Origin: Natronoglomus mannanivorans
GTDB taxonomy: Archaea; Halobacteriota; Halobacteria; Halobacteriales; Natrialbaceae
DNA: 64,000 nucleotides
Reading direction: 5' to 3'
Assembly: GCA_025517485.1 (NCBI GenBank)
Contig: JAOPKB010000022.1
Span: 1-64,000, forward strand
This document shows positions 34,253 through 42,073 of this stretch, piece by piece. The notes beneath the pieces are model-generated. The model did no database searches. It saw nothing but the letters and a program-made list of their open reading frames with translations, and was not told the origin of the DNA. How positions within the stretch are numbered: the stretch's first letter is position 1; the number at the start of each line of letters is the position of its first letter. Both the position numbers and the translations under genes were made by a program.

Positions 34253-34306
34253 GGGCTGAGACCAGCGATATCCGCTTCCGACCGCACTCGAGAAGACGAC
34301 CGCCGA
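34253..34306. repeat. imperfect direct repeat, left copy, flanking the HTH/TumE-like pair
   Basis: GGGCTGAGACC is followed within 30 bases by GACCGC, CTCGAGAAG and ACCGC. The same blocks in the same order occur at 35521-35570, on the other side of the toxin-antitoxin pair. Similarity is partial. Confidence 0.4.
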
Positions 34307-34341
34307 TCAGTCCGCAGCGGAACAAACGCGTCACTGGAAAT

Positions 34342-34818
34342 TCAGGGCGGATTCGTAGCGGTATTGAGAATATCCAGATCGTCCATCTCGTACGCTCGTC
34401 GCCAGAGTTTCAAAACCGCTCTCGCAACTAATCGTGGTTCGTCGACCTCGATACAGGACTGTTCCGCCGTTTCAGGTGGAGCGTCCGGTGGTCTGTGAAA
34501 ATGGCACGTTGGAGAGTGAGGGTTCGGATGATTATCGAAGCGCCAGTTCACGTCCCGTTCGTCGACGTAGTGAAACCGATATGCACCCGATTTGTACCAG
34601 GTGATATCTACTCGGCACCACTCCGCGTCACCGATGCCATCTGTGAACGACACCCGAATCTCCTGTGGGTCGAGCACGCTATCGAACTGGCTCGTCTCGA
34701 CGAGTGGTTCCTCCCGGACGAAGAGGTCGCGAATCGACCGCATCGTCATCACATCGGGGGCACCAAGATCGCTCGAGCGCTCTTCCGGCGGAATACCGGC
34801 TGAATTGTCAGAACCCAT
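34342..34818 (-). CDS. TumE-like (DUF6516) toxin of a toxin-antitoxin pair
   Basis: A 158-residue protein. The central region is typical of the TumE/DUF6516 family: SVLDPQEIRVSFTDGIGDAE, WCRVDITWYKSGAYRFHYVD, then WRFDNHPNPHSPTCHFHRPP and a helical end. The 'YR(F/Y)h..d......RwDNaPH.p....fp.H.H' pattern is clear, with the His-rich turn near residue 95-105. The first 45 residues are an extra segment. It is the second gene of an operon: the regulator at 34822 ends 3 bases before this ATG. Toxicity and target are inferred from family; no catalytic residues are established by me. Confidence 0.68.
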   Translation of the reverse strand: MGSDNSAGIPPEERSSDLGAPDVMTMRSIRDLFVREEPLVETSQFDSVLDPQEIRVSFTDGIGDAEWCRVDITWYKSGAYRFHYVDERDVNWRFDNHPNPHSPTCHFHRPPDAPPETAEQSCIEVDEPRLVARAVLKLWRRAYEMDDLDILNTATNPP

Positions 34819-34821
34819 CCA

Positions 34822-35415
34822 TCACGCTGAAAGGTCACCCGTTTCGATCGCGAACGCGCCTCGAGAGGTGCCGTCGGACCGAATCGCGTCGTCGTGTTCG
34901 CGATCCGGATCGAAGTCGTACAGCGAGAGTGCAGCCTGTGCAAGCTTCAGGTTCTCCTCGAGTGCTCGCCACCTCGAGAGAGCTGCCCAGCCGGTACCGT
35001 CGTCTGCGTCGAGTTCTATCGCGAGGTCGTCGGGGTTCGTCACGTCGTACTTCTCGTGGTACGTTTTGATCTTCCCCTTGAGGTCTCGAATCCCTTCGAC
35101 GAGTTCGTCTTTGGTGAGTTCCGAGTGTAACTCCCGTATTCGCCGCATCGCGATCGTTTCTCGAGACCGCTTGTACATCGTTCCCTGACCAGTATCGTCG
35201 GCTTCGGCGAACCCGGCGTCGACGAGTGCATTCAGGTGTTTTCGCGCGCTCGGTTCGCTCACTCTGGCCCGTTCAGCGACCGATTTCGCGTACTGGAACG
35301 ACGTCGTTACCAGTAGTACCTCTTTGACCCGTTCGAACGGGGTCGTTTCGGCTTTCCACTCCTCGAGGACGGCTTCGTTGACATCCCCCTCCCAGAATCG
35401 CTCACTGTCTGTCAT
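34822..35415 (-). CDS. HTH regulator/antitoxin partner of the TumE-like protein
   Basis: A 197-residue protein starting at ATG 35415. The N-terminal half is a winged helix: PFERVKEVLLVTTSFQYAKS, VAERARVSEPSARKHLNALV (recognition helix), DAGFAEADDTGQGTMYKRS (wing). A long helix with RIRELHSELTKDELVEGIRD follows, then a C-terminal helical segment WAALSRWRALEENLKLAQAA. Haloarchaeal regulators of this kind are commonly found one codon upstream of DUF6516 genes. By family it neutralises the toxin and represses the operon. A start 32 codons further upstream is open but lacks the promoter position. Confidence 0.75.
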   Translation of the reverse strand: MTDSERFWEGDVNEAVLEEWKAETTPFERVKEVLLVTTSFQYAKSVAERARVSEPSARKHLNALVDAGFAEADDTGQGTMYKRSRETIAMRRIRELHSELTKDELVEGIRDLKGKIKTYHEKYDVTNPDDLAIELDADDGTGWAALSRWRALEENLKLAQAALSLYDFDPDREHDDAIRSDGTSRGAFAIETGDLSA

Positions 35416-35900
35416 CGGTCTCGTTCCGTCTACGGCCCGAGAATAAAAATAATTTTCTGGTGAAAATCTATGTTTTCCCAGACTGTGGGGAGAAGGACGG
35501 TGACGGCACACCAGTGGAAGGGGCTGAGACCGACAACTGCCGCCACTGACCGCGCTCGAGAAGCCAACCGCTGGCTATCGATGTGACCAAACGTCAGTCC
35601 TGAAACCGCTTCCCGAACCAGAGTGGGGACATTGCACCGTCGAATAGCGGAGCGATCGCTGTCCGTCAGTCCGGGAACGTCGGACACGATTTGCTTTCGA
35701 ACAGTCGCCTCGTCGAGTGTCACGGACAACCACAGTGGGCCGTACAAAGCACCGGAACTGATCTCGGCGGAAGTCGATTCGTTCCGTCGAGATTGACATC
35801 CTTCTGCACCGAAAGGTGCGGATGTCTCCTTGCCCCGTCTCTCCGTCTGTGTCGCAAGTCTTCGAGAAACACGAACCGTGGGAGGAGTGTCGGTCCGCGC
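35416..35900. other. 485-bp intergenic stretch without a supported gene
   Basis: The A/T-rich aataaaaataattttc at about 35441-35456 is a likely promoter for the regulator at 35415. A minus-strand frame of about 105 codons (35430-35747) is open, but its composition is basic and unlike its neighbours. The right copy of the direct repeat lies at 35521-35570. The rest may be decayed sequence. Confidence 0.45.
35521..35570. repeat. imperfect direct repeat, right copy
   Basis: GGGCTGAGACC, then GACCGC, CTCGAGAAG and ACCGC in the order and near-spacing seen at 34253-34306. The two copies bracket the toxin-antitoxin pair. Confidence 0.4.
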
Positions 35901-36962
35901 TCACTCCTCGCTCTCGTAGGGTTCGCCGACCGAGGATGGAACCCGCGTCTTCCCCCATCCCGTGAGGACGACGATGACGACGACGTACGGAAGCAGTCCC
36001 AGCAGTTTGGGAGAGGCGTCGATGTCGAGCGTCTGGAGCTGTCCCTGCAACATGTCGACCCCGCCGAACAGGAGCGCCGCGGCGGCCGCGCCGACCGGGT
36101 TGTAGTTGCCGAACAGGTAGGCGACGATGCCGAGCCAGCCGCGACCGTCGACCATCGTCTGGCCGGTGCCGACGAACGAGGAGCTGTGGGCCAGAAGCAC
36201 CGCCCCGCCGAGTCCCGCCATCGCACCGGAGAAGATCACGGCCGCGTAGCGAACGCGGTTGACGTCGATCCCGGCGGTATCGAGCGCCTCCGGATTGTCG
36301 CCGGCCGCCTGAATCCAGTAGCCGTATCGGGTCCGGTAGAGGAACACCCACGACCCGATCACGATGAGGATGGTCAACCAGACCAGTGGCGACTGATCGA
36401 AGACGATCCGTCCGAGGTAGGGAATCTCGCTGGCACCCGGGACCGTGACCCGCCCGACACCGGGCATTCGCGGACTGTTTCGGGACCCCCAGATGATAGC
36501 CGCCGTGAACGGGACGAGACCGAGTCCGATGAACCAAACGCCCAGTCCAGCTACGATCTGATCGGCCTTGTAACGGATCAGCAACACGGCAAAGAGCACG
36601 GTCAGCATCGTCGTGAGCAGTACCGACATCCCGATCCCGATCCAAGCGTGGACCGCACCGCCAGTGCCGACGAAGTACGTCGCCGCGGCGGCGAAGAACG
36701 CGCCGAAGATCATGAACCCCTCGAGGCCGATGTTGAACACGCCACTCTTCTCGGCGTACAACCCGCCGATCGCCGCGAGCGTGATAGGAGCCGCGAGTTC
36801 CATCGAGCGAGCGACGTAGCCGGGCGTGAAGATCCTGTCGAGCGGGACGTCGAAGACGGCCGTCGCAACTGCACCGAGGACGGCCAGGACGGCGACGGCG
36901 AGGCCGGCGAGTCGGACTCGCCTGTGTTGAGTGTACTCGAGAACGCTCGTACTCGCGCTCAT
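35901..36962 (-). CDS. ABC transporter permease, nucleoside/BmpA type (second permease)
   Basis: A 353-residue inner-membrane permease of the branched-chain/ribose-type superfamily. The signature near residue 60-90, ITLAAIGGLYAEKSGVFNIG then LEGFMIFGAFFAAAATY, is typical of the NupQ/YufQ permease. Later YWIQAAGDNPEALDTAGIDV and VNRVRYAAVIFSGAMAGLGG form the coupling-helix region contacting the ATPase. About 9-10 transmembrane helices are present. It is the last gene of the four-gene operon (binding protein 39721, ATPase 38089, permease 36959) and overlaps the first permease by 4 bp. Confidence 0.87.
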   Translation of the reverse strand: MSASTSVLEYTQHRRVRLAGLAVAVLAVLGAVATAVFDVPLDRIFTPGYVARSMELAAPITLAAIGGLYAEKSGVFNIGLEGFMIFGAFFAAAATYFVGTGGAVHAWIGIGMSVLLTTMLTVLFAVLLIRYKADQIVAGLGVWFIGLGLVPFTAAIIWGSRNSPRMPGVGRVTVPGASEIPYLGRIVFDQSPLVWLTILIVIGSWVFLYRTRYGYWIQAAGDNPEALDTAGIDVNRVRYAAVIFSGAMAGLGGAVLLAHSSSFVGTGQTMVDGRGWLGIVAYLFGNYNPVGAAAAALLFGGVDMLQGQLQTLDIDASPKLLGLLPYVVVIVVLTGWGKTRVPSSVGEPYESEE

Positions 36963-38092
36963 TCGTCGTCACCTCCGAGACCGGTCCGTTTGGCGGCCAT
37001 CCGGAACAGTTCCGGAGCGGCCACGAAGACGATTACGAGGCCGACGATGCCGTCGATCAGCTGGACGGGGACGTCGCTGTAGGTTTGAATGTACGATCCC
37101 GACGAGTTGAGTCCGCCGAACAGGAGTCCCGCCGGAATCACGCCGACTGGGTTGTTCGCCGCGAGCAGGCTGACCGCGATGGCGTCGTACCCGTACGTGT
37201 GGATGCTGGCCGGTTCGATGAAGTTCCCCTGGAACATGATGACGTAGAGCGCGCTGGCGATCCCGGCGACCGCTCCGGAGAAGGTCATCGTGGTGACGAT
37301 CGTTCGTTTCGCGTCGACACCGGAGTACACCGCTGCAGAGGCCTGGTAGCCGCTCGTCACCATGTCGTAGCCGGACCTCGTTCGCGTCATGACGACGGCA
37401 ACGACGGCGACGAGGACGAGCGTGAGGGCGAGCCCGATCACCGAGAACCCCGAGTCGCCGAAGACGATCGGCGGCAGTCCGACGTTATCCGGGAGCGATT
37501 CGGTTCGGACGTTCGTCGCTCCCTCCGCCCGGAACGGGTTCGTGATCAGCCAGCTGACGACGCCGATCGCGATGAAGTTCAACATGATCGTCGTGATGAT
37601 CTCGTTCGCGTCGGCGTACGCCTTCAACACGCCGGGCAACGCGCCGTACAGGCCGCCGCCGATAGCGGCAGCGACGGTCCCGAGGAGCATCAAGACGATC
37701 CCGCCGACGGTCCCGTTCGGCAGCAACGGGGCCGCCCAGAGGATCGACATGGTACAACAGATTCCGCCGACGATGAACTGTCCCTGAACGCCGATGTTGA
37801 ACACGCCGGCTCTGAACGCGATCGCGACGGCGACGCCGGTCAGGACGAAAAACGTCGAGAGACGCAGCGTCCGCGCCAGCACTCGCTCGCTCCCGATCGA
37901 GCCGACGATCAGGTTGTTCAAGAAGAGTACTGGGTTGTATCCGGAGGCGGTCACGGCGAGCAAGCCGACGAGGATCGCCGTGGTGATCGACGCGAGCGCG
38001 ATCCCGAGCCGTTCCAGTACCGTCGCCTCTAACATCCGGCCAGCGACGCGGTCCATCATCGACCGAACGAGGCTGTCGTCGGTCGAACTCAC
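36959..38092 (-). CDS. ABC transporter permease, nucleoside/BmpA type (first permease)
   Basis: A 377-residue permease of the NupP/YufP type. FFVLTGVAVAIAFRAGVFNI then GVQGQFIVGGICCTMSILWA is the signature of this subunit, and GVLKAYADANEIITTIMLNF and MVTSGYQASAAVYSGVDAKR follow. Roughly 10 membrane helices are visible. It overlaps the ATPase gene upstream and the second permease downstream by 4 bp each, indicating a tightly coupled operon. Together the two permeases form the heterodimeric channel. Confidence 0.87.
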   Translation of the reverse strand: MSSTDDSLVRSMMDRVAGRMLEATVLERLGIALASITTAILVGLLAVTASGYNPVLFLNNLIVGSIGSERVLARTLRLSTFFVLTGVAVAIAFRAGVFNIGVQGQFIVGGICCTMSILWAAPLLPNGTVGGIVLMLLGTVAAAIGGGLYGALPGVLKAYADANEIITTIMLNFIAIGVVSWLITNPFRAEGATNVRTESLPDNVGLPPIVFGDSGFSVIGLALTLVLVAVVAVVMTRTRSGYDMVTSGYQASAAVYSGVDAKRTIVTTMTFSGAVAGIASALYVIMFQGNFIEPASIHTYGYDAIAVSLLAANNPVGVIPAGLLFGGLNSSGSYIQTYSDVPVQLIDGIVGLVIVFVAAPELFRMAAKRTGLGGDDE

Positions 38093-39666
38093 GTCTGGAC
38101 CCCGCTGTCGGTCTCGGCCGCGTCCGTCTCGTCGAGTCGCTGTCCCGCCATCAGGAGGCCGATCTCCTCTTCGGTTACCGCGTTCGGGTCGACCGTGTCG
38201 ATGAACTCACCCTCGTACATGACCGCGATTCGATCCGAGAGCTTCTGGATCTCCTCTAACTTCGAGGAGACGACGACGATCGCCAGTCCTTGGTCCCTGA
38301 GTTCGATCAACCGGTTGTGGATGAACTCGATCGAGCCGATATCGACGCCTCGAGTCGGATGCGAGGCGATCAGTACCGCCGGGTCGTGTCCGATCTCTCG
38401 GCCGACGATGAACTTCTGCTGGTTTCCACCGGACAGCGACGACGCCTTGTTGTCCGCGTCAGGTGGCTGGACGTCGAACTCGTCGATTATCTCCTCGGTG
38501 TGATCGCGAACGACCTCCCAGTCGATGAACCCGTTTTTGACGAACGGAGCGATGGTCTGGTTCCCGAGGAGGCCGTTGCGGACCAGATCGTACTCCATCA
38601 CCAGTCCTTCGGTGTGGCGATCCTCGGGAATGTAGGCGATGCCCGCCTCGGTCCGATCGCGGCGCGTCATCTCGGTGATTTCCTCGCCGCCGAATCGGAC
38701 GGCCCCCGAATCAGGGGTGCGAAGACCGGTGAGCGCTTCGATCAACTCCGTCTGTCCGTTCCCCTGAACGCCCGCGATCCCGAAGATTTCGCCCTCTCGG
38801 ACGGACAGCTCGACCTCGGAGACCTTCTCGAGGCCGCGATCGCCCGTCACCCGAAGCCCGTCGACCTCGAGGATCGGCGCTCCCGGCGTGGTCTCGCGAG
38901 GTTTGCGATCGAACAGAACCTCCCGACCGACCATCATCTGTGCCAGTTCCTGTTCGGTGGTTTCCGACGCGGGGACCGTCCCGACCGCGGTTCCCCCGCG
39001 GAGAACGGTGATGTCGTCCGCGATCGTCAGCGCTTCGTCGAGCTTATGCGAGATGAAGATGAGCGAGCGGCCGTCGGCTCTGAGATCCTCCATGACCTCC
39101 ATCAGCCGGTCGACTTCCTGCGGCGTGAGGACGGCCGTGGGTTCGTCGAGCACGAGGATCTCGGCTCCGCGATAGAGGCTCTTAACGATCTCGACGCGCT
39201 GTCTCGTTCCGAGGTCGAGGTCCCTGATCGGGACGTCGAGGTGGTCGCCGACCTCGAAGCCGTAGCGGGTGCTGATCGCTTCGATTTCCTCTCTGGCGGC
39301 CTCCTCGTCGACGAACCCGAAATCGTTCGTGACCGGCTCGTGGCCGAGGATGACGTTCTGGAGGACGGTCATCGGCTCGACGAGCTGGAAGTGTTGATGG
39401 ATCATCCCGACGCCCGCGTCCATCGCGTCTCGAGGCGTGTCGAACGTCTGCGGTTCGCCGTCGATGTAGATCTCTCCCTCGTCCTGATCGTAGAGGCCGT
39501 AGAGAACGCTCATCAGCGTGGTCTTCCCGGACCCGTTCTCACCGAGGAGTGCGTGAATCGACCCTGCCTCCAGCGTGAAGTCGACGTGATCGTTCGCGAC
39601 GACGTCCCCGAACCGCTTCGTGATCCCCTCGAGTCGGACGGCGGGTGGTGTATTACCTGTGGTCAT
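38089..39666 (-). CDS. ABC transporter ATP-binding protein with two nucleotide-binding domains (NupO/RbsA-like)
   Basis: A 525-residue ATPase. First domain: Walker A in HALLGENGSGKTTLMSVLYG (about residue 38-50), LDLGTRQRVEIVKSLYRGAE as signature, and LVLDEPTAVLTPQEV as Walker B. Second domain starts near 270: GIAGVQGNGQTELIEAL as a degenerate Walker A, then ASSLSGGNQQKFIVGREI with LSGGNQQK, and LIASHPTRGVDIGSIEF in place of a standard Walker B. This asymmetric pair is typical of sugar and nucleoside importers. It would energise uptake by the two permeases encoded downstream. The lipoprotein gene lies 54 bp upstream. Confidence 0.9.
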   Translation of the reverse strand: MTTGNTPPAVRLEGITKRFGDVVANDHVDFTLEAGSIHALLGENGSGKTTLMSVLYGLYDQDEGEIYIDGEPQTFDTPRDAMDAGVGMIHQHFQLVEPMTVLQNVILGHEPVTNDFGFVDEEAAREEIEAISTRYGFEVGDHLDVPIRDLDLGTRQRVEIVKSLYRGAEILVLDEPTAVLTPQEVDRLMEVMEDLRADGRSLIFISHKLDEALTIADDITVLRGGTAVGTVPASETTEQELAQMMVGREVLFDRKPRETTPGAPILEVDGLRVTGDRGLEKVSEVELSVREGEIFGIAGVQGNGQTELIEALTGLRTPDSGAVRFGGEEITEMTRRDRTEAGIAYIPEDRHTEGLVMEYDLVRNGLLGNQTIAPFVKNGFIDWEVVRDHTEEIIDEFDVQPPDADNKASSLSGGNQQKFIVGREIGHDPAVLIASHPTRGVDIGSIEFIHNRLIELRDQGLAIVVVSSKLEEIQKLSDRIAVMYEGEFIDTVDPNAVTEEEIGLLMAGQRLDETDAAETDSGVQT

Positions 39667-39720
39667 TGTGGAGTCGTTGAAACGCGAGTAGACGTCCGTA
39701 CTGAAGGGCCGTCACGGAAG

Positions 39721-40842
39721 TTAGCATCCGGTCGGGCCGCACTCGAAGTTGATTTCGCCGTCGACGATGGCCTGCTTCGCGTCCTCGATGTTCTGGTCGA
39801 GCGAGTCGGGCATTTCACCCTCGAACGCCTGTCCAGTTACCCAGTCGATCTGCTCTCCCTCGGTGGAGAGGTTCTGTTCTCCCTGCACGCTCTCCCAGTC
39901 GTCGTCGACGACGGCCTCCGCGACCGTGTACGTCGCCTCGTCGAGGGCCTTGATGGCCGAGCCGAGGATCACGTCCTGGTAACTGTCGAACGAGACCGAC
40001 TGGTCGCTGTCGACGCCGATCGCGAATCGGTCGTTGTTGGACGCGGCCTCGAACACGCCTTCTCCCGCGGCCGACGCGGCGTGCCAGACGATGTCGGCTC
40101 CGCTCTCGATCTGTGAAACCGCCTGATCGTTCACCCCCGACGGATCGTTGAAACTGCCGCCGTAGCCGGTGAGGACCTCGATACTGTCGTCGACCCACTC
40201 GACGCCCTGTTGGTAGGACACTTCGAACGATTCGATCAGGGGAATCTCCTCGCCGCCGACGAAGCCGACGATACTTTCGTCGGGATCGGTCTCGCTCCCT
40301 TCGTACTCGATCTCTTCGTGGGTCAGCGTCCCGGCGCCGACGCCGGCGAGGAACGACATCTCGTGGTTCATCTCGATCCACCCCGAGACGTTGTCCTCCT
40401 CGACGACGTTGTTGATGAGCATCCAGTTCACGTCCGGGTACTCCGGCGCGTTCTCCCGGAGCGGTTCGGTGTGCTGGTCGGCGACCAGAACGATGAGATC
40501 GGGCTCGGCCTCGGCGGCGTCGGCCTGCCGCTGGGAGTACTCACCCTGATCCGTCGCTTCGATCTGGTTGATGTCGATATCCCACTCGTCGGCCGCCTCT
40601 TCGAGTCCCGACAGCGCGTTGTCGTTGAACGCCTGATCGTCGAAGCCGGCCGGACTCGAGATGATCGTCATCTGGTACTCGCCGTCGCCACCGTTGTCGT
40701 CACCGATACAGCCGGCCAGGGCCACCCCACCGAGAGTCGCGACCCCCGCAGCCCCCGATCGGAGGACGGTACGTCGATCGACTGCTGGCGTCTCGTCGCG
40801 CGAATCTACAGAACCGTTCCGTGCGTCTATCCTGCGGGACAT
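39721..40842 (-). CDS. BmpA/PnrA-type substrate-binding lipoprotein (purine nucleoside family)
   Basis: A 373-residue exported binding protein. The Tat/lipobox signal is clear: DRRTVLRSGAAGVATLGG then VALAGC, with the lipidated Cys near residue 45. The mature protein opens YQMTIISSPAGFDDQAFND, the typical 'DxsFN..a..G' motif of the Bmp family, followed by ADLIVLVADQHTEPL and later IGVDSDQSVSFDSYQDVILG and GSAIKALDEATYTVAEAVVD. Family members bind purine nucleosides; some bind other ligands. It is the first gene of the operon, with a strong TATA box at 40868-40875, so it should be the most abundant product. Confidence 0.87.
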   Translation of the reverse strand: MSRRIDARNGSVDSRDETPAVDRRTVLRSGAAGVATLGGVALAGCIGDDNGGDGEYQMTIISSPAGFDDQAFNDNALSGLEEAADEWDIDINQIEATDQGEYSQRQADAAEAEPDLIVLVADQHTEPLRENAPEYPDVNWMLINNVVEEDNVSGWIEMNHEMSFLAGVGAGTLTHEEIEYEGSETDPDESIVGFVGGEEIPLIESFEVSYQQGVEWVDDSIEVLTGYGGSFNDPSGVNDQAVSQIESGADIVWHAASAAGEGVFEAASNNDRFAIGVDSDQSVSFDSYQDVILGSAIKALDEATYTVAEAVVDDDWESVQGEQNLSTEGEQIDWVTGQAFEGEMPDSLDQNIEDAKQAIVDGEINFECGPTGC

Positions 40843-40867
40843 TACACTCTGACATATGTAATTCTGC

Positions 40868-40875
40868 TATAAAAA
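40868..40875 (-). promoter_or_regulatory. TATA box of the BmpA transporter operon
   Basis: On the minus strand tttttata lies 26-33 bases before the ATG at 40842. The whole 277-bp region up to the HTH-10 gene is unusually A/T-rich, with no further element I could identify other than the box at 41064. Confidence 0.55.
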
Positions 40876-41063
40876 TTGTGTACAACTAATAGTCTCGATA
40901 CCCGTTTGGTTAAACATTCTCTGTCAATTATTCTTTGGCCGTAATGTTTTTGTGCTTATTTACGTTATACTATTGGTTGTTTTCGGCAGTTGTGTTTAGG
41001 TGAGCACGTCGTGAAGGTTTGGTGACGGCAGGATCGTGCAAACGAGTCGTCGAGGCCGTCACC

Positions 41064-41075
41064 CGAACGTGTTCC
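41064..41075. promoter_or_regulatory. CGAA-N4-TTCG-like box (one mismatch) before the HTH-10 gene
   Basis: CGAACGTGTTCC differs from the palindrome in its last base. It lies 45-56 bases before the ATG at 41120, similar to the other boxes, and could mediate autoregulation. Confidence 0.45.
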
Positions 41076-41119
41076 CCACGCAATCCTTCCTCGAGTCACG
41101 CCAACGATTCCGTATACCC

Positions 41120-41827
41120 ATGCCCACCACCATCCGAGCGGAGATCGAAGTCGGGATGCCGGGTGACTGCCCGGTGGCTCGAGCGTCGACCGCTACCGAG
41201 ACCGCGATCGACGGCGTCACCCGCTCGTCGGGGCGAAACGCGAGCGGGCAAGTTACCGAGGAGTTCACGGTCGAGAAGGGGCGCCGAAATGAAGGTGAGG
41301 ACCAGGACCAAGACGAAAACGAGTACGGAACCGAACGCGACGAAGACACCACTCTCGCCGGCAGCGAACCCGTCTTCGACCTCGAGTCTCACACCGTCTA
41401 CCGATTCACCAGAGATCCCGACAGCGAGAACGAGTGTGTCTGTGAGTGTATCGAGGGATTCGGCTGGCCGGTATCGAACGTGCGAGCCGTCGACGGCTCG
41501 CTGTTCGTCTCGTGTTACGCCTCCGACGTGGAGTCGCTCACGGACGTCGTCTCGGAACTCCGCGACGCGTTCGACGACATCCGCGTTCGCCAGCTGGTCC
41601 AGTCCGGCGGTGAGACGGACGGTGACCTCCTCGTGGTCGATCGAAGCTGGATGACCGATCGCCAGCGCGAAGTCCTCGAGACCGCTCACGAGATGGGCTA
41701 CTTCGACTATCCGAAGGGGGCGAACGCGGGCGAGGTCGCGGCGGAGATCGGCATCGCACGATCGACGTTCAGCGAGCACCTCGCGTCCGCACAGCGGAAA
41801 CTGCTGGACGCGTTACTGGCCGGCTGA
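41120..41827 (+). CDS. HTH-10 family (bacterio-opsin activator-type) regulator, cysteine-containing, NarO-like candidate
   Basis: A 235-residue regulator starting at ATG 41120. The C-terminal HTH-10 domain (about residues 173-235) reads MTDRQREVLETAHEMGYFDY then AGEVAAEIGIARSTFSEHLA. The N-terminal part is acidic and contains a Cys at 17 and a cluster Cys106-x-Cys108-x-Cys110 (NECVCECIEGFG), with another Cys in FVSCYAS. Haloarchaeal NarO and DmsR, which control nitrate/DMSO respiration, are Cys-rich HTH-10 proteins thought to sense redox state via a metal cluster. The spacing here does not exactly match the NarO motif as I remember it, so the name is tentative. It is adjacent to the redox genes and has a variant of the palindrome in its own promoter. 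Confidence 0.75.
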   Translation: MPTTIRAEIEVGMPGDCPVARASTATETAIDGVTRSSGRNASGQVTEEFTVEKGRRNEGEDQDQDENEYGTERDEDTTLAGSEPVFDLESHTVYRFTRDPDSENECVCECIEGFGWPVSNVRAVDGSLFVSCYASDVESLTDVVSELRDAFDDIRVRQLVQSGGETDGDLLVVDRSWMTDRQREVLETAHEMGYFDYPKGANAGEVAAEIGIARSTFSEHLASAQRKLLDALLAG

Positions 41828-41879
41828 ACGGCTGTCGGTCGGGCTTCGATATTCGACGTTCTCGAATCCCTCGGTCGGA

Positions 41880-42071
41880 TCACTCGTCACCGGTCCTCTC
41901 CGTGTCCGTCGTTCCCTCTTTGTCTCCCGTGTTCACCATCCCTCGCCCTCCCTCGAGGTGCTCCCAGATCTCCGTACAGCCCGCGCCGTCGGGGAGGTCC
42001 GCCAGGTGATCGGCACGCTCTCTGTCTCCCCTGTCGGATCCGTCCGTATCAACGTCCAACTCGTCGGACAC
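41880..42071 (-). CDS. small acidic conserved protein downstream of the FrhB-like gene
   Basis: About 63 residues from a GTG at 42071, 3 bases past the stop of the FrhB-like gene; another in-frame GTG at 42083 would overlap it. The recognisable part is RADHLADLPDGAGCTEIWEH, followed by a polar tail. The phrase 'LPDGAGCTEIWEHL' looks like a conserved haloarchaeal motif with one Cys, but I cannot name a family. The close coupling suggests a role with the FrhB-like/sirohaem reductase pair. Expression is inferred from coding bias and position only. Confidence 0.55.
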   Translation of the reverse strand: MSDELDVDTDGSDRGDRERADHLADLPDGAGCTEIWEHLEGGRGMVNTGDKEGTTDTERTGDE

Positions 42072-42073
42072 GG

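Noticed and set aside
35430..35747. Minus-strand open frame of about 105 codons
   Set aside because: Composition is not haloarchaeal-like and it overlaps the A/T-rich promoter and repeat; no recognisable domain.
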